DNA from: Enterococcus nangangensis
GTDB lineage: Bacteria > Bacillota > Bacilli > Lactobacillales > Enterococcaceae
Reading direction: 5' to 3'
Assembly (NCBI RefSeq): GCF_005405245.1
Contig: NZ_BJDR01000002.1
Coordinates: 1-64,000, forward strand
DNA length: 64,000 nucleotides
Positions 17,641 through 26,099 of the stretch are shown here, in pieces. The position numbers were made by a program, and so were the translations under genes. Position 1 is the first letter of the stretch. Each line of letters opens with the position of its first letter. The notes beneath the pieces are model-generated. The model worked only from the letters and a program-made list of their open reading frames with translations, had not been told where the DNA came from and did no database searches.

Positions 17641-19005
17641 TTAGAATAAATCAACTAAGGTCGTAAAGATGAGCTGGATATTTAAAACTGTTAACGCAAT
17701 GGTACATAGCCAACCTAAGGAAGATACCCACCAAGCATTTTTAAAACGTCCCATAATCTTTTTAGAACTAGTGAAGTAGACTAACGGAATCATGGAAATA
17801 GGTAGAGCCACACTTAAGAAAACTTGGGAATAAATCAACAAATTATCTAAGGCCGTTTCGTTGCCGCCAAAGTACAAGGTACACAAGAAAACAGGAATGA
17901 CGGATAAAAGACGGGTAATCAAGCGCCGTGCCCAAGTAGGAATGCGCATGTGAATGAAGCCTTCCATTACCACTTGTCCGGTTAAGGTCCCGGTAATGGT
18001 GGAGTTTTGACCAGAAGCTAGTAAAGCAACCGCAAATAATGTACTTAAAATGGGACTAGCTACCGCACCAGCAATATTGGAATCTTGTAAAGCATCATAA
18101 AGAGAAGAAAATGTTCCAAGATCTTCAGGCCGCCCGAAGAACAAGGCACTTCCTAAAATCAGTAGCAAACAGTTAATCACAAAAGCAGCAGACAATTGAA
18201 TATTGGAATCCCATTTGGCAAAGCGAACGGCTTTGGCCACTTCTACTTCATCACTACGATCAATTTTACGGCTTTGCGAAATTGAAGAATGTAAATATAA
18301 ATTATGAGGCATTACGGTAGCTCCCACAATCCCTAAGGCCATCGTCAATTCACCGTGGTTCAAAATTTGTTTTTGTGGGATAAAGCCTTTAAACATTGCT
18401 GGTAAATTAGGTTGGGCAATCACCACTTCGTAAACAAACACCAGCATAATCACACAAATCAATGTCACAACAATCGCTTCAATTTTTCGAAAACCTAGAC
18501 GCATCAAGAATAGCAGTAAGAACACATCTAAGATGGTTAAGCTCACACCAATCACCAGTGGAATGCCAAATAGCAGGTTCAAGGCAATGGCTCCCCCGAT
18601 AACTTCGGCGATATCCGTAGCCATAATGGCTAATTCTGTAACTATCCACAAGACAAAGCCTAACCGTTTCCCGGTATATTTCCTAGTGGCTTGTGCCAAG
18701 TCTAAATGAGTGACGATACCCAATTTCGCCGACATATATTGCAACAACATGGCAATCAAGCTCGAAACGAAAATAACGGATAACAGTAAATAACCGTATT
18801 TGGCCCCCCCACTGATGGAAGTTACCCAGTTCCCTGGATCCATATAACCAACAGCCACTAACGCGCCCGGTCCGGAAAAAGCAATTAAATTTTTCCAAAA
18901 ATTTTTATCTTTGGGTACGGTAATTGTGCCATTAATTTCTTCTAAACTCGTTCCGTGAACGGGTTGAATAAATCCTTTTTCTTTGACATTGGTTTCGTTC
19001 GTCAT
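17641..19005 (-). CDS. mntH: NRAMP-family manganese/divalent metal transporter MntH
   Basis: Proton-coupled Mn(II)/Fe(II) importer in the cytoplasmic membrane, 454 residues. The TM1 metal-binding motif DPGN is seen in [10 protein letters not shown] near residues 55-60 and the TM6 motif MPHNLYLHS near residue 232. About eleven hydrophobic segments follow a short charged N-terminus. GGAGG precedes the ATG. It has its own promoter (19050-19078), DtxR-type operator and terminator, so it is probably repressed when metal is abundant. Confidence 0.94.
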   Translation of the reverse strand: MTNETNVKEKGFIQPVHGTSLEEINGTITVPKDKNFWKNLIAFSGPGALVAVGYMDPGNWVTSISGGAKYGYLLLSVIFVSSLIAMLLQYMSAKLGIVTHLDLAQATRKYTGKRLGFVLWIVTELAIMATDIAEVIGGAIALNLLFGIPLVIGVSLTILDVFLLLFLMRLGFRKIEAIVVTLICVIMLVFVYEVVIAQPNLPAMFKGFIPQKQILNHGELTMALGIVGATVMPHNLYLHSSISQSRKIDRSDEVEVAKAVRFAKWDSNIQLSAAFVINCLLLILGSALFFGRPEDLGTFSSLYDALQDSNIAGAVASPILSTLFAVALLASGQNSTITGTLTGQVVMEGFIHMRIPTWARRLITRLLSVIPVFLCTLYFGGNETALDNLLIYSQVFLSVALPISMIPLVYFTSSKKIMGRFKNAWWVSSLGWLCTIALTVLNIQLIFTTLVDLF

Positions 19006-19024
19006 TTTTAAACCTCCGTTCGAT

Positions 19025-19040
19025 TTTAGGTTACCCTAAA
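19025..19040. promoter_or_regulatory. DtxR/MntR-type metal operator of mntH
   Basis: TTTAGGTTACCCTAAA is a palindrome with one mismatched pair and shares its core with the feoAB operator at 2171-2184. It lies between the predicted -10 and the ATG of mntH, a repressing position. Confidence 0.75.
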
Positions 19041-19049
19041 TCCAAGAAA

Positions 19050-19078
19050 AGAATACACCTAAACTATTTCATCGTCAA
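19050..19078 (-). promoter_or_regulatory. predicted mntH promoter
   Basis: On the minus strand TTGACG (19078-19073) and TATTCT (19055-19050) are 17 bases apart, immediately upstream of the metal operator. Confidence 0.65.
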
Positions 19079-19134
19079 TGGTTAATACCTCATTTTCACA
19101 AAAAAAAATTCGGTTCCCCATAAAAAGCGCTATC

Positions 19135-19154
19135 ATTTCACAACTTAGTGAAAT
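19135..19154. other. dyad between mntH and ogt
   Basis: ATTTCAC-N6-GTGAAAT, perfect seven-base arms about 100 bases upstream of the mntH transcription start. Could be a regulator site; no partner is known. Confidence 0.35.
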
Positions 19155-19171
19155 AACCCTTGAATACAATA

Positions 19172-19203
19172 AAAGGTAGCGCCCAGCAACAGACACTACC
19201 TTC
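19172..19203 (-). terminator. terminator after the alkyltransferase gene
   Basis: AAGGTAG and CTACCTT form the stem; the minus strand continues with TTTTATTG. Confidence 0.7.
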
Positions 19204-19208
19204 TTCAT

Positions 19209-19727
19209 TTATTTTATTTTAGGATCACGATATTGCGTTAAATCTAACCCTTCTAAAGCTAACAGTTGGCGTTTCAAAGGAATCCCACCGCCAAAACCCG
19301 TGAGATTATGATTCACCCCTACTACGCGATGACAAGGGACAATAATCCCTAGTGGATTGCGACCAACTGCATTCCCTACAGCGCGACTAGACATCTTGGT
19401 GATTCCTTTTTCCACAGCCAAGCTGGCAGCAATCGTGCCATAAGTCGTCACCGTCCCATAAGGAATCTGCCGTAGTTTTTCCCATACAGCCAATTGAAAA
19501 GGCGTACCTTGAGGCTTCAAGGATAACTCCGACGCGTCAGGTTTTGCACCTGCAAAATAATGTTGAAGCCAAGAAATTGTCGCAGTAAAGACGGGTAAAT
19601 CATCTTGGCGTTGATAATTCATAAAATTTTTTTCTTCTTCATTAGGAAATAAAAGCTGGGTTAAGGCGGTACCATCGCTGACTAAAGTTAAGGTCCCCAC
19701 CGGAAAAGTTGCTTGTGTGTAATACAA
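19209..19727 (-). CDS. ogt: methylated-DNA--protein-cysteine S-methyltransferase
   Basis: Suicide DNA-repair protein that moves an alkyl group from O6-alkylguanine to its own cysteine. The active site PCHRV is seen as IVPCHRVVG, preceded by the DNA-binding helix region with SSRAVGNAVGRNP. The frame opens at a GTG (19736) that overlaps the ribosome binding site. The TTG at 19727 lies eight bases after AGGAGG and is the better start, giving 172 residues. It is monocistronic. Confidence 0.92.
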   Translation of the reverse strand: MYYTQATFPVGTLTLVSDGTALTQLLFPNEEEKNFMNYQRQDDLPVFTATISWLQHYFAGAKPDASELSLKPQGTPFQLAVWEKLRQIPYGTVTTYGTIAASLAVEKGITKMSSRAVGNAVGRNPLGIIVPCHRVVGVNHNLTGFGGGIPLKRQLLALEGLDLTQYRDPKIK

Positions 19728-19810
19728 AGAAACCACCTCCTGCGCATAAGTTACCTCATTATAACAAAAGTCTCCTTGTCCGAGTAGTTTCTTATTCCCC
19801 TCTTTTGCTA

Positions 19811-19863
19811 AAAAAAAACAAGTCCCTTTGCCTAAAGAGTACTCTTTAAGTAAAGGAACTTGT
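19811..19863 (-). terminator. terminator after the GH105 operon
   Basis: ACAAGTCCCTTT pairs with AAAGGAACTTGT (one mismatch); the inner loop carries a TAAAGAGT/ACTCTTTA repeat. Nine Ts follow on the minus strand. Confidence 0.88.
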
Positions 19864-19870
19864 CTTTATT

Positions 19871-21010
19871 TTATTTTCGTAAAAATTCGCTGTAAGCGTA
19901 AACTAATGGTCCGATGCCTTTCGCGTCGTTATTGACCCGCGGCTCGGAAATGTAATAGGCAAAAGAGCCATCACGTTTTTCGTAGTTACCTTTACCACTG
20001 CCGCCGCCTAGACCGGCGACTAAACAAATATCTTTCAAAACAAACTCAGCGTCTTTCACTACTAATTTCTCTTTCATGACACCGCGCAAGACATCAGCAC
20101 CCCGTTCAAAGTCGGCGCTAGGTAAAACGCCTAAACGGGCACCTTTCATTAAGGTGTATGCAATGGCGCAGCTCCCGCTTGTTTCTAAGTAATTGCCTTC
20201 TTGATTCCCGGCAACGGTTACTTGGTAGAACAATTTACTTTGTGGTTCTTGGAAATTTAAAACGTGAATCGTCAAGTCTTGCAACTGTTGAATTAACGGT
20301 TGAATTACTTTTGCATAATCTTTTTGTAACAGTTCAATCGTATCTACTAAAGCCATCATGTACCAGCCGATGGAGCGGGTCCAAAAATTCGGGCTTAAAC
20401 CGGTCGCCGGGTCGGCCCAAAACATCGTCTTTGCTTCGTCGTAGCCGTGATACAATAAGCCTGTTTTTTCGTCTTTCATTAAAGCAGCTACATTAGCGAA
20501 TTGCTGCAAAATATCTGGAATATTTTTGCCGTCATTAAAATGCAATTCATAAGCGGCGTAGAAAGGTTGAATCATGTAAAGACCATCCAACCACACTTGA
20601 TGAGGATAAATCAATTTGTGCCAGAAATTGCCCGCTTTAATCCGTGGTTGTCCCAACAATTGGGAGTACAGTAATTCGATTGCTTTCCGATATTTTTCTT
20701 TTTTTGTTTGGGCATATAACGCAAATAACACTTTACCTTCGTTAATTGAGTCCGCGTTATAAGTTTCTTTTTCGTATCCGAGAATTGTTCCATCTTCGGC
20801 AATGTAGTAATCAATGAAATCATCTAGGAACTGGAAGTATTTATCTTCCTGTGTCACTTCGTACATATCCAAAGCAGCCATCGCCATGCAGCCGTCGATA
20901 TAGGACCAGTGCGGAGGACGATTATCCAAAATGGCTTCTTGATTCCAAACAGGTCGTTCCGGGGTCGAGCGATGAATCAATTGATCAAAATACACTTTAA
21001 TTTCTTCCAT
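19871..21010 (-). CDS. GH105 unsaturated rhamnogalacturonyl/glucuronyl hydrolase
   Basis: Cytoplasmic hydrolase of 379 residues that removes the 4,5-unsaturated uronate from oligosaccharides made by polysaccharide lyases. GH105 (YteR/YesR) landmarks are HWSYIDGCMAMAALD, the catalytic region YPHQVWLDGLYMIQPFY, WTRSIGWYMMALVD and ETSGSCAIAYTLMKGARLG. The ATG at 21010 follows GGAG; the longer frame to 21073 has no good site. It is the last gene of the importer operon, so the substrate probably enters by that transporter. The product would feed KduI-KduD at 37.8-39.5 kb. GH88 is the nearest alternative family. Confidence 0.85.
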   Translation of the reverse strand: MEEIKVYFDQLIHRSTPERPVWNQEAILDNRPPHWSYIDGCMAMAALDMYEVTQEDKYFQFLDDFIDYYIAEDGTILGYEKETYNADSINEGKVLFALYAQTKKEKYRKAIELLYSQLLGQPRIKAGNFWHKLIYPHQVWLDGLYMIQPFYAAYELHFNDGKNIPDILQQFANVAALMKDEKTGLLYHGYDEAKTMFWADPATGLSPNFWTRSIGWYMMALVDTIELLQKDYAKVIQPLIQQLQDLTIHVLNFQEPQSKLFYQVTVAGNQEGNYLETSGSCAIAYTLMKGARLGVLPSADFERGADVLRGVMKEKLVVKDAEFVLKDICLVAGLGGGSGKGNYEKRDGSFAYYISEPRVNNDAKGIGPLVYAYSEFLRK

Positions 21011-21032
21011 CTTGTCACTCCCTAAAATTAGA

Positions 21033-21080
21033 AAACGCCACGCCTGCCTGAACTGAATGCCCAAACAAGACACGGCGTTT
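21033..21080 (-). other. intercistronic hairpin before the GH105 gene
   Basis: AAACGCC and GGCGTTT pair across a long loop between the RDD gene and GH105; the minus strand continues with TTTTC. It may reduce read-through or protect the upstream mRNA. Confidence 0.5.
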
Positions 21081-21093
21081 CCCTAAGTCATAG

Positions 21094-21489
21094 TTATCCA
21101 GTCACCAGCTTCGTATGTGTTGCTTCTTCATGTCCACCTAGTTTACCAACGAATAAGGGCAGACAAATGAGGTAACAGCTAGCTAGCTTACACAAAATTT
21201 CTCTTTGGACTACCACGGCCACCGGTACATTCAAACGCTCTTTATCGGTGGAGACAATTTTTAGTGAAAAGAAGCCTTTGCCGATGGTTTGTCCGTTCAT
21301 CATAAAAGGATATTGAACTGCTAAAGGTAAAAGAATCATCACTGTTAAGGCGACAATCCCTTGAACCACATTATTCGTAGTGATTTTAGCAATCAAGGGT
21401 AAGATAAACTGAAAGGTGACAAAAATACTCAAGAAACCTAGCAACAAATCAATCATTTGGGCAAAAATTCTTTTCATCATAAAAACCAT
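21094..21489 (-). CDS. RDD-family membrane protein
   Basis: Small membrane protein of 131 residues with two or three hydrophobic helices. The RDD-domain pattern is recognisable: an N-terminal Arg plus Asp (KRIFAQMIDLLLGFLS), then GQTIGKGFFSLKIVS, and a final His-containing loop (THTKLVTG). Its function is unknown in most bacteria. It lies between the second permease and the GH105 gene, 22 bases after the permease, so it is part of the operon. Confidence 0.7.
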   Translation of the reverse strand: MVFMMKRIFAQMIDLLLGFLSIFVTFQFILPLIAKITTNNVVQGIVALTVMILLPLAVQYPFMMNGQTIGKGFFSLKIVSTDKERLNVPVAVVVQREILCKLASCYLICLPLFVGKLGGHEEATHTKLVTG

Positions 21490-21511
21490 GGTGTTTTCCT
21501 CTTTTCTGTTG

Positions 21512-22369
21512 TTACTCTTTACTACCGGTGTTGGCTACGCCGTCAACGAAGTAACGGGAGCCCATGAAGAATAAGGCAATCATTGGCAATAAGCCAAGAC
21601 AAGATGCCGCAAAGACCCGACCGTAGTTAACCATCGCTTCACCATCTAGCTGTTGTTTTAAGATTAAGGAAAGGGTCGCTTTATCCGGTGAAGTCAAGTA
21701 AATTAATGGACCTTGGAAGTCATTCATCCCCCACATGAAGCAGAGTAAGCCCACGGTGATTAAAATTGGTTTAATGACGGGCACGATAATTTTAAATAAG
21801 ATTTGGAAGTCGTTACAACCATCCATTACAGCGGCTTCATCTAATGTTTTCGGTACAGTCCGCATGAATTGGATAATCATGAAGATGAAAAATGAAGAAG
21901 AAGCGAAGATGTCTTGCACGTACAAACTGGCAAAACTATCTAGTAACCCCACTTCCCGATACAACAAGTAAAGGGGAATCCGGAATGCTAATTCCGGCAT
22001 TAATAAGGTGACGATAATCGCTGTAAAGACGAATTTCTTTCCTTTGAAGGATTTACGTGCTACCACGTAAGCCGTTAAGGTACAAGAAATTACTGTAAAA
22101 GCCGTCTTTGGTACTAAGAATTTCAAAGTATTAGCAAAGTAAAACCAAATCGTATGGTTGGAGTTAATTTGCCAAGCAGAAGCAAAGTTGTCTGTTACGA
22201 TGCGATCAGCCGGTGGGAAAATTGAAAGTCCTCCGAAGATGTCGCGGTTTTCTTTAAAGGCGGAACCAATCATCCAAAGAAGTGGGTAAATCAAAATAAT
22301 CCCTACACCGATGAGGACCGCATAACGGATAATGGCGTTAATTCGACGCCCGTTTTTACTTAATTCCAT
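21512..22369 (-). CDS. carbohydrate ABC transporter permease (MalG type)
   Basis: CUT1-family inner-membrane permease of 285 residues with six predicted helices. The EAA loop is EAAVMDGCNDFQILFKIIVP, which docks the ATPase. It forms the second half of the channel with the upstream permease, 14 bases away. GGAG precedes the ATG. With GH105 in the same operon the likely cargo is an unsaturated uronyl oligosaccharide. No ATPase gene is in the operon. Confidence 0.9.
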   Translation of the reverse strand: MELSKNGRRINAIIRYAVLIGVGIILIYPLLWMIGSAFKENRDIFGGLSIFPPADRIVTDNFASAWQINSNHTIWFYFANTLKFLVPKTAFTVISCTLTAYVVARKSFKGKKFVFTAIIVTLLMPELAFRIPLYLLYREVGLLDSFASLYVQDIFASSSFFIFMIIQFMRTVPKTLDEAAVMDGCNDFQILFKIIVPVIKPILITVGLLCFMWGMNDFQGPLIYLTSPDKATLSLILKQQLDGEAMVNYGRVFAASCLGLLPMIALFFMGSRYFVDGVANTGSKE

Positions 22370-22383
22370 TTTTTATTCTCCTC

Positions 22384-23283
22384 CTAATCGTTGTAGTATA
22401 CCCATTTATTGGAAGACTTGAAGATAATTACCGTGAAGACCCCAATGATGGCTAATAAAATCCACGTTAAAGCACTGGCATAGCCGTAGTTCCCACGTTG
22501 GAAAGCTTGGTCGTAAATGTATAGATTTAAGAAATAGGTGGCGTTGTTCGGTCCACCTTTAGTAATCAGATACGCGGAGTTAAATTCTTGGAAGGCTTTA
22601 ACTAACACGTTAATCATGTTAAACAAGATGACCGGCGTAATGATTGGCACGGTGATACTAATTAATTGGCGGAATTTAGAAGCGCCATCGATTTCCGCTG
22701 CTTCATACACTGAAGCTGATACCCCTTGTAAAGCGGATAAGAAAATCAACATCGTGGAACCAAATTGCCAGGTCTTTAAAATAATCAAGGTGATGACCGC
22801 AAAAGTCGGATCTTTCGCCCAGTTAATTGTCACTTCATTCCCAAAAGTGAAGATACTTAAAACCGTGTTTACCGGTCCATGGACATCAAACAACATTACC
22901 CAAAGGATAGAAACAGCGACATTTCCCCCTAAGATAGATGGAATGTAATAAGCTGTTCGGAAGAAGTTTACTCCTTTAAGTTTGAAGTTTAAAATTGCCG
23001 CTACGATAAAAGCTACGATAACAACAGATGGTGCACCGAATAATACATATTTCATAGTAGCTACAAAGGCGGCACGGAAAGTATCATCTTTGGTAAAGAT
23101 CCGCACATAGTTATCCAAGCCTACAAAGGTTCGGGCACCTAAAATCGGATAGTTTTGTAAGCTGTAAATAAACGAAATAACAATTGGATAAACTTTAAAG
23201 ATTAGAAAGCCGATAATCCACGGCAACAACATTAAAGCTACTACAATGTTCAGCTTTTTCTTTCCTTTTGCTTTATTTTTCAT
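22384..23283 (-). CDS. carbohydrate ABC transporter permease (MalF type)
   Basis: CUT1 permease of 299 residues with six hydrophobic segments and an EAA loop EAAEIDGASKFRQLISITVP. The frame is open to 23319, but the ATG at 23283 opens on a lysine-rich head (MKNKAKGKKK) typical of this group and has GAGGG upstream. It pairs with the MalG-type permease and is separated from the binding-protein gene by a stable hairpin. Confidence 0.9.
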   Translation of the reverse strand: MKNKAKGKKKLNIVVALMLLPWIIGFLIFKVYPIVISFIYSLQNYPILGARTFVGLDNYVRIFTKDDTFRAAFVATMKYVLFGAPSVVIVAFIVAAILNFKLKGVNFFRTAYYIPSILGGNVAVSILWVMLFDVHGPVNTVLSIFTFGNEVTINWAKDPTFAVITLIILKTWQFGSTMLIFLSALQGVSASVYEAAEIDGASKFRQLISITVPIITPVILFNMINVLVKAFQEFNSAYLITKGGPNNATYFLNLYIYDQAFQRGNYGYASALTWILLAIIGVFTVIIFKSSNKWVYYND

Positions 23284-23317
23284 AGATTGCTTGTTCCCTC
23301 TTTCCCTTACGTAAAAC

Positions 23318-23372
23318 AATCAGAGGCAGGGGTCTCCCCCTACTTCTCGGACGACTCCCCCTACCTCTGATT
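23318..23372 (-). other. stable hairpin between binding-protein and permease genes
   Basis: A 15-base arm (AATCAGAGGCAGGGG) matches CCCCTACCTCTGATT with one G-U pair, around a loop carrying a second GTAGGGGGAG copy. No T-run follows on the minus strand. It likely protects the 3' end of the binding-protein message or attenuates read-through, so the lipoprotein is made in excess. Confidence 0.7.
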
Positions 23373-23382
23373 CAAACGCTAA

Positions 23383-24750
23383 TTAGTCTCTGTAATATTG
23401 ATCTAAGGCTTCTTGTTGTTTTTCTACGTATTGTTTAGCAGCTTCTTTAGCAGTTGCCGTACCAGAACGGAATGCTTCGATTGCTGTGTAGCGTTCGCCA
23501 CGTACGTTTTCATCTTCGAAGTAAGGATCCATAACAGTTTGTTCATAACCGTCTAACAAGTCGTACCCTTCAGCAACTACACCAGATACGATGTCGTTTT
23601 TAACTTGTAAGTCATACGTTACTTTGTTACTAGAAATGCCTAAGCTGTCAGCTGCAGCCGCTACAGCTTCTTCGTCAGTCATGATGAAGTTAATGAAGTC
23701 AGCAGCAACTTCTGGATTCTTAGAGTTTTGAGAAATAGCATACCCAAAGTTAGGTTTTACATAAACAGATGGTTTTGTACTGTCATCTACTTGTAAGTAA
23801 GGTCCTACAGTTAAATCATCAGGATTAGCGCCACCTTTGTAAGATTCAGCCCATTGAGCTAAAGAGTTCGCCCATTCGTAAGTTCCACCAGCGTTACCTT
23901 CAACCCATTGTGGGTTTGCGTTGGTTTCAATTGCGCTATCTTGAGCAAATGTTGGCATTGCACCAGCATCTTCTAAAGCTTTAAATTGTTCTAAAACTTT
24001 TTCTACATCTTCAACGCTGTAGTTTACTTTACCGTCTGTTTGCATTACTTTACCGGTGTTATCGTAAAGCATTTGCGCGATAAACAAGTCTTTAGAAACT
24101 TTACCGTTATTGACCATTGCATATTGGTTAGCTTCACCAGTTGCAGTGTTGTCTTTAGCAATCACTTTACCAGCTGCTAATAAATCATCATATGTTTGTG
24201 GTAATTCTAAACCTTTTTCTTTATATAAGGCTTCATTCATTAACATTACCCGGGCTGTCATTCCGTAAGGTACTGCGGATTGAGCGCCTTGAACTTGCAT
24301 CGCTTCTAAGTATCCTTCATCCCAGTTTTCCAAGTGAATGTAGTCTTTGACTTTGTTCATGTCATAGAAAACATTTTGGCCTTGACCAAAGGAGAATAAC
24401 CAGTTGTAGTTAACTTGCATGACGTCGGCTTCTGTTTTACCAGAAAGCTGTGTTAAGACTTTAGCTTGCCAACCATCCCAAGCACCATATTCTACTTCAA
24501 CTGTTACATTTGGGTTAGCTTTTTCGTAAAGGTCTACTACTTTTTGCATGGCTTCGTGACGGTTATCGGCACCCCACCAAGAAAATTTAATGGTTACGTC
24601 GTCTTTAGTGATGCCTGCATCGCCAGAACTTGCTGTACCGCTTTTATCCGTGCTGTCCTTGGAATCGTTATTATTGGATCCGCAACCTGCTAAAAAGGCT
24701 GTCAATAATAAACCGCTTACCATTAAACGTCGTAAAGATTTCTTTTTCAT
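23383..24750 (-). CDS. sugar ABC transporter substrate-binding lipoprotein
   Basis: Extracellular family-1 solute-binding protein of 455 residues. A lysine/arginine-rich head and hydrophobic stretch end in the lipobox LAGC near residue 23, so it is lipid-anchored. A Ser/Asn/Asp-rich linker follows, then the binding fold (TIKFSWWGADNRHEAMQKVV). The ATG at 24750 has GGAGGG upstream; the longer frame is rejected. First gene of the importer-RDD-GH105 operon, with a promoter and a cre-like site upstream. Confidence 0.92.
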   Translation of the reverse strand: MKKKSLRRLMVSGLLLTAFLAGCGSNNNDSKDSTDKSGTASSGDAGITKDDVTIKFSWWGADNRHEAMQKVVDLYEKANPNVTVEVEYGAWDGWQAKVLTQLSGKTEADVMQVNYNWLFSFGQGQNVFYDMNKVKDYIHLENWDEGYLEAMQVQGAQSAVPYGMTARVMLMNEALYKEKGLELPQTYDDLLAAGKVIAKDNTATGEANQYAMVNNGKVSKDLFIAQMLYDNTGKVMQTDGKVNYSVEDVEKVLEQFKALEDAGAMPTFAQDSAIETNANPQWVEGNAGGTYEWANSLAQWAESYKGGANPDDLTVGPYLQVDDSTKPSVYVKPNFGYAISQNSKNPEVAADFINFIMTDEEAVAAAADSLGISSNKVTYDLQVKNDIVSGVVAEGYDLLDGYEQTVMDPYFEDENVRGERYTAIEAFRSGTATAKEAAKQYVEKQQEALDQYYRD

Positions 24751-24793
24751 TCTTGTTCCCTCCGTTGTTATAAATAGTTTAAACGATTGCGTC

Positions 24794-24807
24794 TGTATAC
24801 GCTTACC
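24794..24807 (-). promoter_or_regulatory. cre-like catabolite repression site
   Basis: On the minus strand GGTAAGCGTATACA matches TGNAANCGNNNNCA at all fixed positions but the first. It overlaps the predicted transcription start of the importer operon, where CcpA binding would repress. Confidence 0.55.
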
Positions 24808-24810
24808 ATT

Positions 24811-24838
24811 AATATACAACACTACAAAACTTTAGCAA
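24811..24838 (-). promoter_or_regulatory. predicted promoter of the importer-GH105 operon
   Basis: TTGCTA (24838-24833) and TATATT (24816-24811) are 16 bases apart on the minus strand. The poor -35 fits dependence on an activator such as the adjacent AraC-type protein. From about 24840 to 25000 I see only AT-rich DNA. Confidence 0.5.
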
Positions 24839-25002
24839 GTACTTCTCAAGACCTTCACAAATAAGTCAACTTTTTTTGTATTTTTCGCACTATTTTAACT
24901 TACTTTTTGGAAGTTAAACGTTCGTCTTCTTTACAAAAACGCTGGTAATTAAACAATTAAAATCTTCAGACAACTTAGTTCCTCTATTTTCTACTGAAAA
25001 AA

Positions 25003-25028
25003 GAACAAGTTTTCCTTCTTACTTGCTC
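25003..25028 (-). terminator. second terminator-like hairpin downstream of the araC-type gene
   Basis: GAGCAAGT and ACTTGTTC pair (one G-U) with a ten-base loop and are followed by TTTTTT on the minus strand. A stronger terminator already lies at 25074-25103, so this one is either a backup or the end of a short unrecognised transcript. Confidence 0.6.
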
Positions 25029-25073
25029 AATTATTATCAAGCTTCAAATAGTTATCTTTTCTTTTAACCGCAA

Positions 25074-25103
25074 AAAAAGTCTCCGTTATCTTAACGGAGA
25101 CTT
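25074..25103 (-). terminator. terminator after the AraC-type regulator
   Basis: AAGTCTCCGTTA pairs with TAACGGAGACTT, a compact stem with T-runs at both ends. Confidence 0.88.
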
Positions 25104-25105
25104 TT

Positions 25106-26005
25106 TTAAAAGTTATTTTTCTCCCGCAAGCTCTTCTTATAGGCAATTTGTTTCTTGCGGTATTGCAAAGGAGATGTTTCAATGTATTTTTTAAAGACGC
25201 GATTGAAATACGTGACACTCTCATAGCCCACTTGAAAGGCAATATCGGCGATGGAATCTTCCGTATCTTCTAGTAATTTTTGTGAGCGTCGAATTTTTTG
25301 AATGTTGGTAAACTCGGTAATGGTATAGCCGGTTTTTTGTTTAAACAAACGACTGAGATAAAATTTATTCAGATAAAAATGATCGGCAATTTCTTCAAGT
25401 GAACCCACCGTCTCACAATTGTCGCGAATGTAACGTTTCACTTCGTCCACCAAGTTAGCGTCACTACTTTGGGCCGGATTATTTTCTTTGCGGGTACCAT
25501 TTGCTTTTAAGCGTAAGACATAAATCAGCAGTTCGGCTAAACGTAAGGCTACAAAACTCTGATAGTCTAAATCTTTTTGCTGCACTTCTTTACCGATATC
25601 TTGCAGTAATTTTTGTACGTAATCCCAATCTGCCGGGGGTACCTGTATCACCCCTTGATACTTGGCAAAAAAAGCAGCCAAATCAATATTTAACGCCGCC
25701 ATGGGTTCTTTAAACCGCTCGCCTTCAAAGAGCAACAAAACGCGATCATGAAAAATTAAATTATTGGAATACGTATTATGAATTTTGCCAGAGTCCACTA
25801 AAACTAAACTCCCGGCTTTTACTACGTAATGCTGATCTTCAATAAAAAAATGGCGCTTACCATCACAATAAAACTGGATTTCATACTCTGGATGCCAATG
25901 CTTCACCATATTGTAGGAATTGTCGCGGGTGGAACGATCAATGTTTAACCCTTCCATCATCCCTTGATATAAGACTTGCTTCAAGCTCCCCATCTCCTCT
26001 TCCAT
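25106..26005 (-). CDS. AraC-family transcriptional regulator
   Basis: 299 residues: an N-terminal cupin-like sensor (HPEYEIQFYCDGKRHFFIEDQ) and a C-terminal double helix-turn-helix (LEEIADHFYLNKFYLSRLFKQKTGYT, then IADIAFQVGYESVTYFNRVFKKY), the classic AraC signature. It lies directly upstream of and parallel to the importer operon, so it probably activates that operon in response to the imported sugar. The first ATG lacks a clear ribosome binding site; internal starts at residue 5 or 16 remain possible. Confidence 0.88.
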   Translation of the reverse strand: MEEEMGSLKQVLYQGMMEGLNIDRSTRDNSYNMVKHWHPEYEIQFYCDGKRHFFIEDQHYVVKAGSLVLVDSGKIHNTYSNNLIFHDRVLLLFEGERFKEPMAALNIDLAAFFAKYQGVIQVPPADWDYVQKLLQDIGKEVQQKDLDYQSFVALRLAELLIYVLRLKANGTRKENNPAQSSDANLVDEVKRYIRDNCETVGSLEEIADHFYLNKFYLSRLFKQKTGYTITEFTNIQKIRRSQKLLEDTEDSIADIAFQVGYESVTYFNRVFKKYIETSPLQYRKKQIAYKKSLREKNNF

Positions 26006-26099
26006 GCATCTTTTTTCTATAGTATACCAATTTTCAAGAAACCGCCATCACCTTTTGTCATTTTTTCTAAAAAACATTGAAATTTCAGCCGAAATAATC

